Below are positions 1-13,000 of a DNA stretch of 64,000 nucleotides, piece by piece (the stretch's first letter is position 1; each line of letters starts with the position of its first letter). Source of the stretch: Pempheris klunzingeri (lineage: Eukaryota; Chordata; Actinopteri; Acropomatiformes; Pempheridae); assembly GCF_042242105.1 (NCBI RefSeq), contig NC_092019.1, positions 21,938,828-22,002,827 of the forward strand, read 5' to 3'. The position numbers and the translations under genes are program-made. Under the pieces are notes generated by a model. That model was not told the DNA's origin. It saw only the letters and a program-made list of their open reading frames with translations, and ran no database searches.

Positions 1-987
1 CATTTACAGTATATTTCATTGTAAATTAATTCTGGTCAGAGAAAATGTTAACATTCATGTGTGTTCATACATGTGTGCGATTCCCTCTAAAAACACTTCT
101 ACAGCACTGCTGCAGTACAGAGAGAGGATCAAAACCCTGCTGCTGTGCTGGGCGCCACCCCCCACCCCCCACCCCAGACACAGCTTTCAAGAGCAGAGTG
201 TGCCATCCACACACACCACCAGTCTGACATGACTCCTGACCTGGATCACTACCACTGACCTCTCAATGCTGGTAAAACCTTTATTTGCTCTTTTATCTAT
301 TTCAATATATATCAGAGATGTATATACTTCATAATTAAAAACCAAGTCAGTGGTTTTGTATTTGAATCTCAAATATGATCTTTTTTTTCCTTAGAAAGTA
401 AAAACACTTGCATGCTGAACTTCATTGTTGGCTGTGAGGTAAGATTTGATTTTCAGAAAATGATTGCAAGTTGTGAAAATGTATCACGTCCGTAATTCAT
501 GCAGTAGATACACGCAGAGATAAATTTATTTTTCTCAAACTTACTCAAGTACATTAGTTAAGTCTTTCACATTTGCCAGAGTTTCAGACTCTCTCAAACT
601 CTTTCTAAATCTTTTCTGTTGGTGTTGTGCTTGTGCTACATTGTTCTGATGTAGCTGCTTGTTTCTTTCCAGAATAGAGTTTTGCAGAACATATGCGAAA
701 TTTCCATGCTTGAATACAAATTCAAGCATTCAGATGAGCTAATGTGACATTATCGTACACCTAACATATGTCATACTTGTATTTTGTTGTCATTTTTTCA
801 TTCATTCATTTTCACTTTTAAGCAAATTATTGCTTCACTGCTGCTACAAGCTTGAACTAGGAACTACTTTCAGTAACAAAAGTCACAGGAAGGAAAAAAA
901 ATTGACAATCTTGTACTTCGTGGGTCAGATGAACCAAATATAACTGTCCTCTACAAACAGGATTAAGTAAGAAGTAAGATTTGTGTG

Positions 988-1040
<53 letters not shown>

Positions 1041-1055
1041 AGTGCCTCTCTGTAG
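1..1055 (+). other. 5' flank of the first Siglec gene
   Basis: No coding exon seen. A good donor (gaggtaag, GT at 439-440) could end an untranslated first exon that joins the leader exon at 1056. That exon is inference. The rest is AT-rich DNA plus the GT tract listed separately. Confidence 0.35.
982..1038 (+). repeat. (GT)n microsatellite
   Basis: Near-perfect GT dinucleotide tract with one GC interruption. It lies about 15 bases before a plausible 3' splice site (tctctgtag, ending at 1055) and about 40 bases before the ATG of the first gene. It is therefore probably in the intron that precedes the leader exon. Confidence 0.95.
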
Positions 1056-1078
1056 GATCATCGACCTGACAGAAAACC

Positions 1079-4000
1079 ATGACAGGTTCCGTCAAGGTTT
1101 TCCTCATATACTGTCTTCTTCAAGGTAAGCTGTTCCACATTTGAATGTGTTACAGATGTCTTACAATTATGCACAAATACAAATATACAAAAAACATTTA
1201 CTGTCTGCTGTTATTTGGAATGGTTTGGTTTTCCTTTTAATAATGAGAGTTTATCATTTTCTTGTCATCTTATTGCAATAGTGGACCTTCACCACTTGTT
1301 GAAATACTTATTTGTGTGTTTACCTTGGCTGATATTTAATATTGATATGTTGATATTGTTGTTATTGTTTCACCTCAGGCGGTTTATGCCAACACTGGGC
1401 AGCCTTCATGCCCCAGGCAGTGGAGGGGCTGAGTGGATCCTGCGTGATCATCCCCTGCACTTTCACCTTGCCGCCAGGTTGGGATCAATACCTGGATGAT
1501 TCATGCAAGGCCATTTGGAAGAAAGGCAGCTGGAGTCGAACGCAGGTGTTTGATTCCAGCCTCACTGGGGCAAGTGCGAGCTTAAACATCCTGCAGGGAG
1601 ACCTAACGGGGAACCTGCGTGACAAGGACTGCACCACCATCTTCAACAACCTGCCATCCAACCATTATGACAACTACTACTTCAGACTGCACTGTGAGAA
1701 CGATCTCAAGTTCAACTTTCAAACGAGTGTCCTCATCACCGCTCAAGGTGTGTCCTACTGTATGTCACACGCTGTTACGCATGTAAAGCCACTTCTTTTG
1801 GTTTCTCTCTTTTCATTTCCTTGCTGTTCCCTCCTCAGATTCGCTGCCCAGACCTACCATAACTCCATCCAGGCTGGAGGTGGAAGAAGGGACTCCGGTG
1901 AGGTTGAACTGCTCGACCGTAGCTCCCTGTCCCATTCTCCCCCCAGTTCTGACATGGAGCCCCAGTGTGGGTGACACTGAGGAGAGCGTGGAAGCTAAAT
2001 CTATGACCTCTGTGATGAACTTCACCGCATCTCACCTCCACAATGGACAGAAGTTCTCGTGCACCATTCTCTACAACCGACAAGCTGGCAACAGTGACCT
2101 TGTGTATGAAAAAAGTTTGACCATCCGTGTTCTCTGTGAGTATGTTTCTGGTACTTTAATGTCCTGTTGTTGTGTTGGGTGTTGTGTCAGATCAAAAACA
2201 TATCATATCATCTCACATAATATATGTGATAACAAAAATCAATATGTATGGGTTTTTAATCCTCTAACCAGCTTCTGCTTCTGCTGTAATCAGGAAGTCC
2301 AGTTTGACCACCATCCCTCTGCAGAATTTGGATACAAATGTGTTTTTATACTTACAACTACTGACTTTTTTGGACAACCCTGAACCAATTTAATCAGCTG
2401 CAAAAGGATTTTTCACAACCTGGCAGCCCAAATGTTCTAAAGTCCTAAAGCCTTAATAAATGCTTTATTAACATTAATAATCCAAATCGATACGTGAGTG
2501 ATTGTTGGCTGAACCTGTAACTGGATAACGAGTAGAGAAATCAAATGAATCTAATGAATGGTTAAAGGGGCACTAATCAATATTGTTATAGGAGCAATGG
2601 ATCAAATGACGATGTGTGATGTAAAGGATGATGGTGGTGACGAGCAGCGCGAGAATCATCTCCTGAAATCTCTCACTTAATTTTGTTTTGTTTTTGTGGG
2701 TCTGAACTTTACTGTTTAGGCTCTCATCAATGGCGATTCCACTGCTGTTAGCAGGAAAAGCTCTAATAAACCTACTTGAGTTAAGAACGGTCAGAGAGAC
2801 CAAGTTAGCGACTCGCTGGTGAATACATAGTGGAGCATGTAGCAGCCAAAGAGCCTAATTTTCCCATCAGGTACCAGGTGTTGCTCTCTGTGTCTGCTGG
2901 GTGTGAAAAGAACTTGAACTTTTTTGCTAGCCAACATGCTCCTTCATCAACTTTATACAGTGACAATATGTCTGGGTTTGTTTACAACATGTTGATCTAT
3001 GCGTGCTGGTACGTCACTCATTCAGTTGTTCAAAATTCTCTTCCAGATCCTCCTAATAACACATCAGTCAGTTACTCTGGTCCTGTTCAAGAGGGCAGCC
3101 CAGTGACTCTAACCTGCAACACTAACGCAAATCCAGCTGTGGACAGCTACACCTGGTACAAAGTGGATGGAGATCAGGTGACAGCAGTGGGTTCTAAGAA
3201 GAGGATTTCAACTACGGTCTCGGAGGTCGACAGCCAATTTTTCTGCAAAGTCAGTAACAGATATGGAACCCAGAACTCATCTGTCACTCAGATAGACGTA
3301 CAGTGTAAGTCAAAATAAAAAAAGAAACCCAGATAACAAATACTGACCAGCAACACAGATTAAATCCATCATGTTTTTACTTTTCCAGTTCCTCCCAAAG
3401 ATGCCACCGTAATCGTCGACCCTAACGGTCCAATACTGGCGGGCAGCTCTGTCACTCTGTTCTGTAGGAGCCGTGCCAACCCACCTGTGACCAACTACAC
3501 CTGGTACAAAGATGAGGAAGAGGATGCAGAGCCAGGATCCAGCTTAGTTCTAAGCGGAGTGGACCTGGGCCATAGTGGTGACTACCACTGTGCAGCAAAA
3601 AACGAGCTGGGAGAGGACGTTTCAGCACCGATTCAGCTGGACATTCAGTGTAAGTTCATTTTACACAGTAAAGACATTCATGTGCACTGATAACAAACAC
3701 CCAAACTGTACATTTCCAGTGTGCTCATATGCTGAATATGGCTCTACTGTACATCCAGCTGTGGTCACCCAAACATGATCTGAAGCCAAGACTCAGTCAC
3801 AGGGCGACACTGCGGTGTCTGGGCCGTGGACTGTAAGGCATTGTTGCATTGCGTGACATCCTCAAACTCCTTTCTATGTCAACGGTCCACCATGACTGAG
3901 CTCTGTTGTACGTCCACATGTGTGCCAGTGTGTTAGTTCATGTGTAGATGATTTGTTTGGTGTTTGTCTTTATTTAGACGTCATTTCCAACCACAGTAAA

Positions 4001-6699
4001 TGAAGAGGTTGTTTCAGTTTACTGAAGACAACTCAAAATGTAAATTCATTTTCTATAGACCATAGAAGCATTTATTGACCTTTATAATGTCTATAAAACA
4101 CCAACCTTTTGCTTTCTTTGTATATTTGACAAAGAAAAGATTGTAGTTTCCATTAATCATTCACCTTCATAAATATGTTTAGTCATTGAAACAGCATGAC
4201 ATTGTAAAATATAGATTTTACTTTTTTGCTGAATACAAGAAGCTCAATTCAAGAGTTCACCTCATGAAGGTAAAAGTTCAGTCTTGGAAAAGGCTGTTTT
4301 GGAACTTTTGATCATAAAACATGATCTTCATCAAATTTGTCTTGGAATTGTAGATATTCAAATTTCAAAATTTTTTTCTGACCCCCTTTGGGACTCCTTG
4401 TCCACATTGGTTTAAAAATAGAGATTTAAAGTTAATTTTCGATCTTGGAAACAGCAGTCGAGAAAACCTTGTGTTCTACAGAGTTTTTTACCACTACATT
4501 TGCTAGTTTTTGTTACGTGTAAATCTGCCTCTGTGCTGCCAACATGCCACCCTAAATGGGCAAAGAAAGCTGTAGGTTTTCACTCCAAAGTCCCCAAAAA
4601 AGTGAATATTGTTAAAATCTCTGGTTAAAAGTGTGAGACATATTCTCATCCATTTGTCCTTTTTTAAAGATATCAACTTGTGCGACATTAACATAACGTA
4701 CTAAATCAAACCATGAATTTATGACCTTTAACAGCCCAAAAACCTGCCATGAATCAACGTCATCTCTGCATTCCCAACAAATAAGCCATACCTCTGGATA
4801 CAGGACTAACAGAAACGCTTTCTTTCTCAGATCCTCCCAAGAACACCTCAGTTTCAGTTGACCCCTCTGGTCCCGTCCCGGACGGCAGCTCTGTAACTCT
4901 GACCTGCACGAGCATCGCCAACCCGGCAGCGGTTAACATCACCTGGTTCAGAGTGGCTGGAAGGGAGAAGGAGGTGGTGGGCTCTGAGCAAGACTTCACA
5001 TTCAATGTGACCAAACTCTCAGAGGATCAGTATTACTGTGAAGCTCTGAATGTCCACGGAGCCGAATGCTCAGAGCCCACCAGTATTGATGTCACATGTA
5101 AGATTGTTATATTTATCCTTTTATCAATTGCAAACCTTTATTTTTCCCAAGACCAACATGTACAAATAACCAATCACATTCTCTGTCTCAGTTGCTCCAG
5201 AGATCCTGCCTTCTTCCCGCTGCGTCAAGATTTTATCCCAGATCCGATGTACCTGCGACAGCCAGGGGAACCCACCTCCCTCCCTGGTTTGGGAACTGGC
5301 CGGGGAGCCCGTCAATCACTCTGCTGACATCCCGATCAGGGAAGTTCCCCTGGGGAGCCTGGGCATGAGGAGCCTCATCACGTTGTACCGTCTGGACGAA
5401 AACATGCCCTCTCTAGTCTGCCTCAGCATCAACTCACTGGGCTCTGATAGTTTTACGTTCAACATGTCCTCCAGTGAGACGCAGCTAGGTAGAGGAATCA
5501 GGAAGCTGCATTTATATTTGGTTTTTGTTTTGCATAATCTGCCTCTGTCTGGTTTACCTACTTATTTGGTGTGTGGGAACTTTTCAGGCCTCCACGCTTT
5601 GTCTCTCCTGGTCGGCTCTGCAGTGGGTGCACTGGGGATGCTGGTGGTCTGTGTCCCGCTGCTGCTATTCTTTTGCAGGTGAGACATGTTGAAACACAGC
5701 ATAAAAGACGTTAGCAAACACCCTAAATACAGCACTGTTAACATGACATTTGGGTTCATTTCCAGTGGGCAACAATGGCTACCCCAGAGCAAATATATGT
5801 CCATGGAAAGAATAAAAATAATAAAGCACTGTGTCTATAACAATGACTTTTATTTTGATTGTAGGAAAAGGAAAGCCAGCGTTTCACTCGTCAAAGGCTT
5901 GGTGGACACTTCAGACATTTTAGTTACTAATGAGGTGAGTTTATGCCCTTGCACAAACATACACGTGTATGTGCTGTTGGTGAAAACGTTAAGATGCATA
6001 ACAACAGGAAAATGAAAAGTGAGAGTGTCATTATGTGAGGTACTTCACACTTTACGCCCCTTCCTGTATGTATTCCCCTGTGTGTCACCTTATCACTGTG
6101 AGTCTGAGAGGTGGAAGTTTAAAGTTGGTTCATAAAAAGTGTAAAAAGTACAGCAGAGTCTCAGTCTCTGCTCTCTATTTGTACGCTGAGCACGTTCCAA
6201 ATACTGCTCTTTCTGAGTGATGGCTTCATATGCTGCTTCTGCTCATCTCTATAATGGTGAACTGGTGCTGGTAGTAAACAAAGAACACGCTGCTACAAAC
6301 ATCTAGTCAGACCTAACTGGGTAACGAGAAATACAATCTCCTCTTCTCCATTACTGAAGCAAATCTCTTGCTTTCCTGTAGACCAACTCTTCAAAGGTGG
6401 ATGTGGTTTATGTCAATAAAGCCATTCTGGAAGAGGAAGGAGTAGTTAGGGAAGACCCACTCCATTACGCCAATGTGGACTTTGCTAAACTCCAGGCTAA
6501 ATCAGAGGGGAAGCTCGAGGAAGGGGAGATCAGGGGTCTGGCCTCCAAGACGACGGAGTATGCTGAGATCCGTCTGCACTCCAAGACAAGCAACGGAGGA
6601 GATGCAAACGAAGAAGAGACAGTTGCAGACACTCATTTGGGACAAGAGAAAGACACTGATGGTCTCATAGGACAGGTCAGTGAAAAGGTTGTGGCTTAA
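1079..6699 (+). CDS. MAG-like inhibitory Siglec, six Ig domains
   Basis: Ten coding exons: 1079-1124, 1379-1747, 1839-2135, 3047-3304, 3389-3649, 4831-5097, 5192-5488, 5588-5678, 5865-5934 and 6382-6699. All have GT-AG borders and the frame closes to 757 residues. Order: signal peptide (from [14 protein letters not shown]), V-set, five C2-set domains, transmembrane helix (about residues 603-627), tail. Siglec hallmarks in the V domain are the paired cysteines in GSCVIIPC, the E-strand cysteine in KDCTTIF and the F-strand arginine R118 in YYFR. The first C2 domain has the interdomain cysteine in APCP. Tail tyrosines are Y662 (YVNK, Grb2-type), Y681 (LHYANV, ITIM) and Y712 (TEYAEI, ITSM-like). 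The first five exon lengths equal those of the MAG gene at the far end of the window, so it is a close MAG relative with one extra Ig domain. It should bind sialylated glycans and recruit SH2 phosphatases. It could instead be called CD22-like; orthology is not settled here. Confidence 0.88.
2560..2930 (+). repeat. Interspersed repeat in intron 3 of the first Siglec gene
   Basis: This stretch (for example ggcgattccactgctgttag near 2732) reads like a medium-copy teleost dispersed repeat. It has no ORF and is not Ig-like. The family name and exact ends are not determined; the call rests on recognising the sequence style. Confidence 0.4.
3650..4830 (+). other. Long intron of the first Siglec gene, nothing recognised
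   Basis: AT-rich intron between the third and fourth C2 exons. I see no Ig-like exon with matching phase on either strand and no obvious repeat. Confidence 0.5.
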
Positions 6700-7723
6700 C
6701 TTTAGGGGAAATGACAGCTGAAACTCTTCAGCTGAAAGCTTCAAGCACAGGACTTTACCATGTCCCGCATCAGTTTCCCACAGTCAGCAGAGCCCAGCGG
6801 AGCAGAACAACCTCGTAAAGTCTGCAGCAGAGGGGGCAGCAGCTGCACCGCAGGCAACCTTATTTAAAGTGAATAGTGCCACACACTTGTGTTTAGCTCT
6901 CAACTTTTGTCACTGCAACACTTTTTTTCTCAATCTTTCTTTTGTTTTTCACTGAAAGATTGCCCTATAACAGTCAGAGTTCAGTCAGTGTTCCCTTTAA
7001 ACTTGACCCTCATTCTTCTTCACTATGTGGTTCACTGCTACAGATTAATGCTGTTTATTTTAACATTTCAATGCTAACTTTTGTGTAATAGTTCTTTCGA
7101 TTTATTATTTAAAACCTTTGTGTAGAGTCAAAGAAGCAGGTACACAGAGTGACATTTGTCAAAAGCTTTTTTATTGGTTATTTTGTTTTTCATTAAAACA
7201 CATAAATGTTTGTACTCATTAAAAAAAACAAACCCCAAAAAACATTTTTCCCGCGCTTCAGTTGGCACTCATACAAGAGCTGGAGTCAAAGCGTGCTATG
7301 AAATGGAGCAGTATGCATATAGCCCGTTGTTTGGACAGACATATTTCACAGACAAGCCTTAGTAATGCCACAACATTACAGCCATGCCATTTTGTGTTGG
7401 AGCGTGTCACAGTTAAGTCAATCAATTTTGCAAATATGTACATTTTCCCACACATACATTCTTTTATAACTCAAGAGAATACAAATAAGTTATTTTAGCT
7501 TCATATTTCATGTGCCCTGGGTCTGGATTAAGCTCATAACATTGGTTAGTTCCCTCCCTTCTGTTTGATGCTTGTTACTGCACACTAATAAAAGCAGACA
7601 GGCACTAAAAATATATATAACAGGAGCGGAAAAAAAACATACAGTTGAGTGATAAAACCTGATGAAGTTAAATTTCAGAAGCAAAGTGGCCGTACCTGTA
7701 AGGTAGGACAGGAATACCTGAGG
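6700..7723. other. Convergent 3' untranslated regions
   Basis: Tail-to-tail gap between the stop of the first Siglec gene (6699, plus) and the stop of CD22 (7724, minus). Candidate poly(A) signals are ATTAAA at 7192-7197 on the plus strand and AATAAA at 7170-7175 on the minus strand. If both are used the two transcripts overlap or abut. AATAAA at 7587-7592 (+) is a further option that would give a longer antisense overlap. Confidence 0.5.
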
Positions 7724-10022
7724 TCAGATTTTGATGTCAGAGTACTGGGTCCGCTCTTCATCAGAGGAGCTCGTGTCGCTGCTTGTGTCGCTGCTTGTGT
7801 CGCTGCTCGTGTCGCTGCTCGTGTCTCTGCCAGTTCTCTGATGTCCGGGCTTTGCCTTGAAGCTCACCCTTGAATAATTGAGCTCTACTTCATCCTCGCT
7901 GGTGTCCGTGTCAGAGTTCAGTGGATTTGGAGATCTGGCTGCCTGTGCTGCGACGTTCTCGTAGTCCTCCAGCCTTTGTTGTTCATTCTAAGAGGATAAC
8001 AGAGAAGCCACTAGGTCATTTACTAAATAGGGTTTACTTCTTCTCTCTTTTCTAGATTTAAAAAAAAAGTAGCTCTCCTCTAATCATGTGCTGTAACCAT
8101 AAACACAACGTAGATCAACTATTAATATGACTTCGACATTAAACAAAATGGCCTACAGTGGCATAATGTAAGTAACTGAACATGACACATGAAAAGAACG
8201 TGGTTTATAGGTTTCTGACCTTTCCAGGTTGCTTGGACACCATAGCATACACAGCATCTGCTTTTTCCTGTTTGTTCCTAGAAAAACAAAAGTCAGCGAA
8301 AGTGCCATAATCATACACTGTTGCCCATAAAGTTGGAATAATTGTTTAATACCCTCAATTTTGTTAAAGCCTGAATACACAGTTTGCAAAGGTTAATTGT
8401 GGTTTAAGTTTCACTGTGATATGTTTGGAAGAGTTTGATCGATAGAGTTGAGAAGATATACACTTTATTTATCAAGAATAAATCACATTGTCACAATCAT
8501 TTCACGAGAAGAGGTAAAAAAAACATTTTATTCCAACTTAACAGGCAACAGTGTACGTTTCGTGTCTTGGTATTACATGAAAAACGTAAACTCATTCTCA
8601 CTTTTGCTTCTTTCCAAAGTGTAAAGAAGCGTAGTTGAGGGACTCGTCCTCTGTGTGTCCTCCTTGCTGTCTGATTGGCTTTTGTGCAGAAGCTCCCTGA
8701 GCAGGTGCGGACAGAAAAACAGTGAATGTACAACAGCATCTGAATCAGTTCATTCATTGAGCCTGAAAATGGAAGCTGCGGGTCGTCCGTCGTTCTGAGC
8801 GGTTAGTGTCCTGACAAACGGTGAGGACGGAGCTACAGCACAGTGGGCAACGCAACAGCTTGATCATTGAAAGACACATCCGCTTGTTTAAAGTAGAGCA
8901 AGACAAATGCTGATTTTAGAGGGCTGAGACCAGTGTGGATGTTTGCACTAATATGTGTGTTGAACTGAAATGGTTGGAGCCCCTGAAGTCCTGAAACATG
9001 ATGTTGATGATTCTTTTTTTTATCTTAAGAGCACATTTTAAAGTCTTGCTTGAGATCCCTTTTGGGTTCTCAGGGGCTTTGTACTATTGCCATTGTGAGG
9101 ATTGTTTTAGAAATTATGAGATTGTGATTACAAGGATTTATTATTTCTGCTCAAACATAACCAAAAAGTTTCTTGCTAAAACTGCTAAAAGATCTTTTTG
9201 CAGTTTTAAAGTTTCAGCGTTCTATGTGGCTGTTTTGAGGAAAGAACTTCCATCACATTGAAGATGGACAACATCGGGGCATTTGCATCTTCTTTAAAAA
9301 AGTAGTTAGAAGACTGACTTCTCCTAAACACTGGTTCCTCAGACTTCCATAGTGCCACTCAATTTTTTTTACAGACTCCCCCCCTCCTCATACACCCTGC
9401 CACCTTGTTTCTAATGCAGGTTTCTAAGCCCAAACTGACCATGTGATTTTTCAAAAACTCCTCTCAGAGCCCCAGATGACATGCACTCATGGCACTGCTT
9501 GTGTATTATCGGTAGTTTGCCCCTGTAATACTCCAATACTCTTAAAAATGGTAATTTCTAGTAAAGTCTCCCATATTTATTATTCTCTCTTTGTAGTGAA
9601 ACTTCCTTTGAGTTGCTTGACTCACCTGTTCTCCGGAGGGCAGATTCACAGTGCAGTAAACACTGCTGATGTTGGATGCCGGCCTGTGGAGCAACAGCGG
9701 TCATAAGAAAAAGAACATGCACACTCAGTGACTGATTATAATAAATAACAGGGCAGAGTCTAATTGTGTCATTCATGTCTGGGGGATCTTAAATGGCTGC
9801 TTTGACTCTGCCATGAGCAGCAGCGTCCAGCTCTCAGAGTGTGCCTTGTCCCGGCTGGCTGCTGTCTTACGTGCTGTCTGGAACAGGCTGGTGTCGTTGG
9901 GCGTTTGGACGGCTCAGCTGGTCTGCCAGGAGGTCATCTCTGCTCCTGAAAGGCCCTGCCATGATGGGCTCGCTCATCGGATTCCTCCTCATGGAGCTGG
10001 TCCACCAACCCTTGATTAGTTT

Positions 10023-10061
<39 letters not shown>

Positions 10062-13000
10062 GATATATAATTTATGTCTAGATTCGTTCAATAAGGAAGC
10101 AGAAAAAAGTTTGAACAAATGAGTCATCACCAGAAAACCCACCATGTTGGTGGGGCTTTGTCGAATTGATTTATTCTTCTTGTGTCTGAAAGCACAAAGA
10201 GATGTGACCGTGGTTACAGATGCCAGATCATCTGTGGAATTATTTTTGTTTTTGATTAAAAAAAAAAAAACACGCTGTTGTCATTCTTTACCTGTAGACA
10301 AAGAAAATCAAGCAAATAACAAGCAGGATGGTGAGACAAAGGAAGAAGAGCTTCAGGATGTTCTCTAAGCTTCCTGTGGTTAGAAGAGACAGAGCATCAG
10401 TATATAGATACAAATCTCTGAACAAGCACCACAGTTTCAAACTGCTCTGATTATATCAGAGGAAATGGTGTTTTCTGATTTGTCAAAAAGCAATATGCAG
10501 TACACATACAGACACATGGCCTTGGATTCACTCACGGTCAAACAGCTGGATCTGGTCAGATGCTTTCTGATTAATTTCATTTTTTGCGATGCAGTAGTAG
10601 GCCCCAGGTTCATCTGAATACACTGTGTGGCTCTGGTGGTTTGACACATTTACTTCTACTCCCTCCTCATTTATCTTGTACCATGTATATTGTGTAACTG
10701 GAGGATAGCTGTGACTGCTGCAGGTCAGCGTCACATAACTGGTCCCGTCAGGCTGCTGCTGCTTTGGTTCTCTTAGGATCTTGGTGTGTTTTGGAGCATC
10801 TGAGCAGGGGAATTTAGGAGCAAAGGAAGCAGGACAAAATTATGTATTATGTAATTATGTATTATGTATTTATGGTGACAGCACAAGTGAAAAGACACTT
10901 TAAAGCCACTGTATGCAGATTTTGAAAATTTGAACTGCCCACAAGATGAAAGATGCCATAATGACATAGCAATTCTACACACATGCTATTATTTTTTCTC
11001 AAATTCAAAAAGGAATTAATTGCAGAAACGTGATTCAGTCGAGCAACAGTTACTGTCTAGATTTACGGGTACTTCAGTTATTTACAGTTGGTAATGATAA
11101 CGTAAGTAGGAATGCGTCAGAAAAAGGCAATGAGACGGAAAACTGTCAGCAAGCCAACGTGGATCTACAAAGTGCAGGATGGATTTAAATTGGATTTCTC
11201 ATGTTTGAGAGGCTTTGTGGATACACATGGCGCATTTTGGTGAAAAACACTGAATGTGAGCGTAACTTTGTTTACAAGAAAATCCCACAGGATATACCTT
11301 TAACAACTATCAGTGATGCTACTTCCTCATTTCCTCTAAACTTTCCAGTCTGTGCAACAAAACTCTCACTTGAGCCACCACTTTCTCCTTCACATTAAGT
11401 TTTTGGCCTCACACAGCCTAGAATAATGTTTTGTATTTAGTCCTAGTTCTACGTACATGAATGAATCATCATGAATGCATCAGTCTACTCACACTTGACT
11501 TTAACCTCAGCTTGCTGTGATTTTCCCGTTCCCATTTCATTCCTGGCTTCGCAGCTGTACAGTCCAATGTCAGAAAGACCGGCAGACTTTATGGTGAAGG
11601 TCTGAGTCGCCCAGATGATTTCACTCTTTCCATCAGTCGTCTTGATCCAGGTGACAGAGGTCACTGGTGGGTGGGACTGGGCGGTGCAGCGCAGTACCAA
11701 CGGCATGTTTTCATTCACAGTGAGGCCAGGCTGAGCTTGTACAATCACGTCTTCGGGCTGATCTGCATTTCCCAGAAATATAGTAAAAGTGTATAAATAT
11801 AGTAAAGACAAGAGTCAGAGCTAAATATTGTCAGGTATTATGACCTGTATAGTAGCCACTATCATGATCCTAGACCTTTAATAATAACCTTTAAAATGTA
11901 GTGGAACAGAAGAATAAAGTAGCAGAAAGTGGAAATAATCAAGTAAAGTACAGTGTGTAACTGCATGTAGATACATTCTGCCACTAATTTGACATGTATG
12001 TAAGGTATAATGTACATTATGATTCAACCATTAGAAACCACTGGTGTGGACAGGTAATCAAAATAGTTTCATTTCACATGGAAAGATAAAAAGTTCTACT
12101 GATCTAGATCTAGATTAAGTCACAATAACTTTATTGAAAGTTTTGGGTCTGTTGTGATTAGTTTGATTAGCGCAATGAAACACTCACGTCTCACCACCAA
12201 CTTCCTTTGGCTGCTTTTCAATGAACCTTCCTTGTTCGTAGCGCTACAGGTGTAAAAGCCTCTGTCAGACGACTTTACATCCATAGTGTGGTGGAGAGTG
12301 TTGGGATGCTGATGAATATCAGCCTCAGTGAGAACCCGCACTGAAGACCAAGCATTTGTCTTTGTCAAGGTGAGCGTTGACAATGGGAAGCTTTCAACAG
12401 TGCAGTTGATGGTGATGCGCTGACCTTCCCTGACATCAGCATCCATCGACAGTCTGAGATTGGTGGGAGGATCTGCGTAGAGGGAGCAGCGCTGTGTTTG
12501 ATTTTCAGGAGGAGAGATTCACTTTCAAACATATTGCTTGATGTTACAGCAGCAGGAAGTCGACCTCTGTCCTGAAAACTTAAACACTGTTTAGGAAATA
12601 CTATTATTCGCTCTCTGAGTGAGTTCGATGAAAACACTGATGTAACTCTCATGTCTGTGTGTTAGCTTAGCTTAGCACAAAGATTGCAAATGGTGGTGTC
12701 TAGATGGCCATCGTAGTTTCGCAACAAGATTTGTACATGTTTCTTCATTGTGTGTGTTGCTTGTCACAGTGTATCACTAACCCTAACTATATCCCTAACC
12801 TAACCCTAAACCTGAACCTAACCCTAGCTCAAATCTTGGGAGAGTTTCATAAATCTAGGGTTATTACTGAGATGGAACCATTGGAAACAGCCGGCCTGTC
12901 CAAAGGTAACCAAGTCAGCCAACCAGCATCTCTATGTTCAATAATTAACGCTTTATATCCATTTGTTTTATCCGTATGGAAACTGAAAACAGTGTACAAA

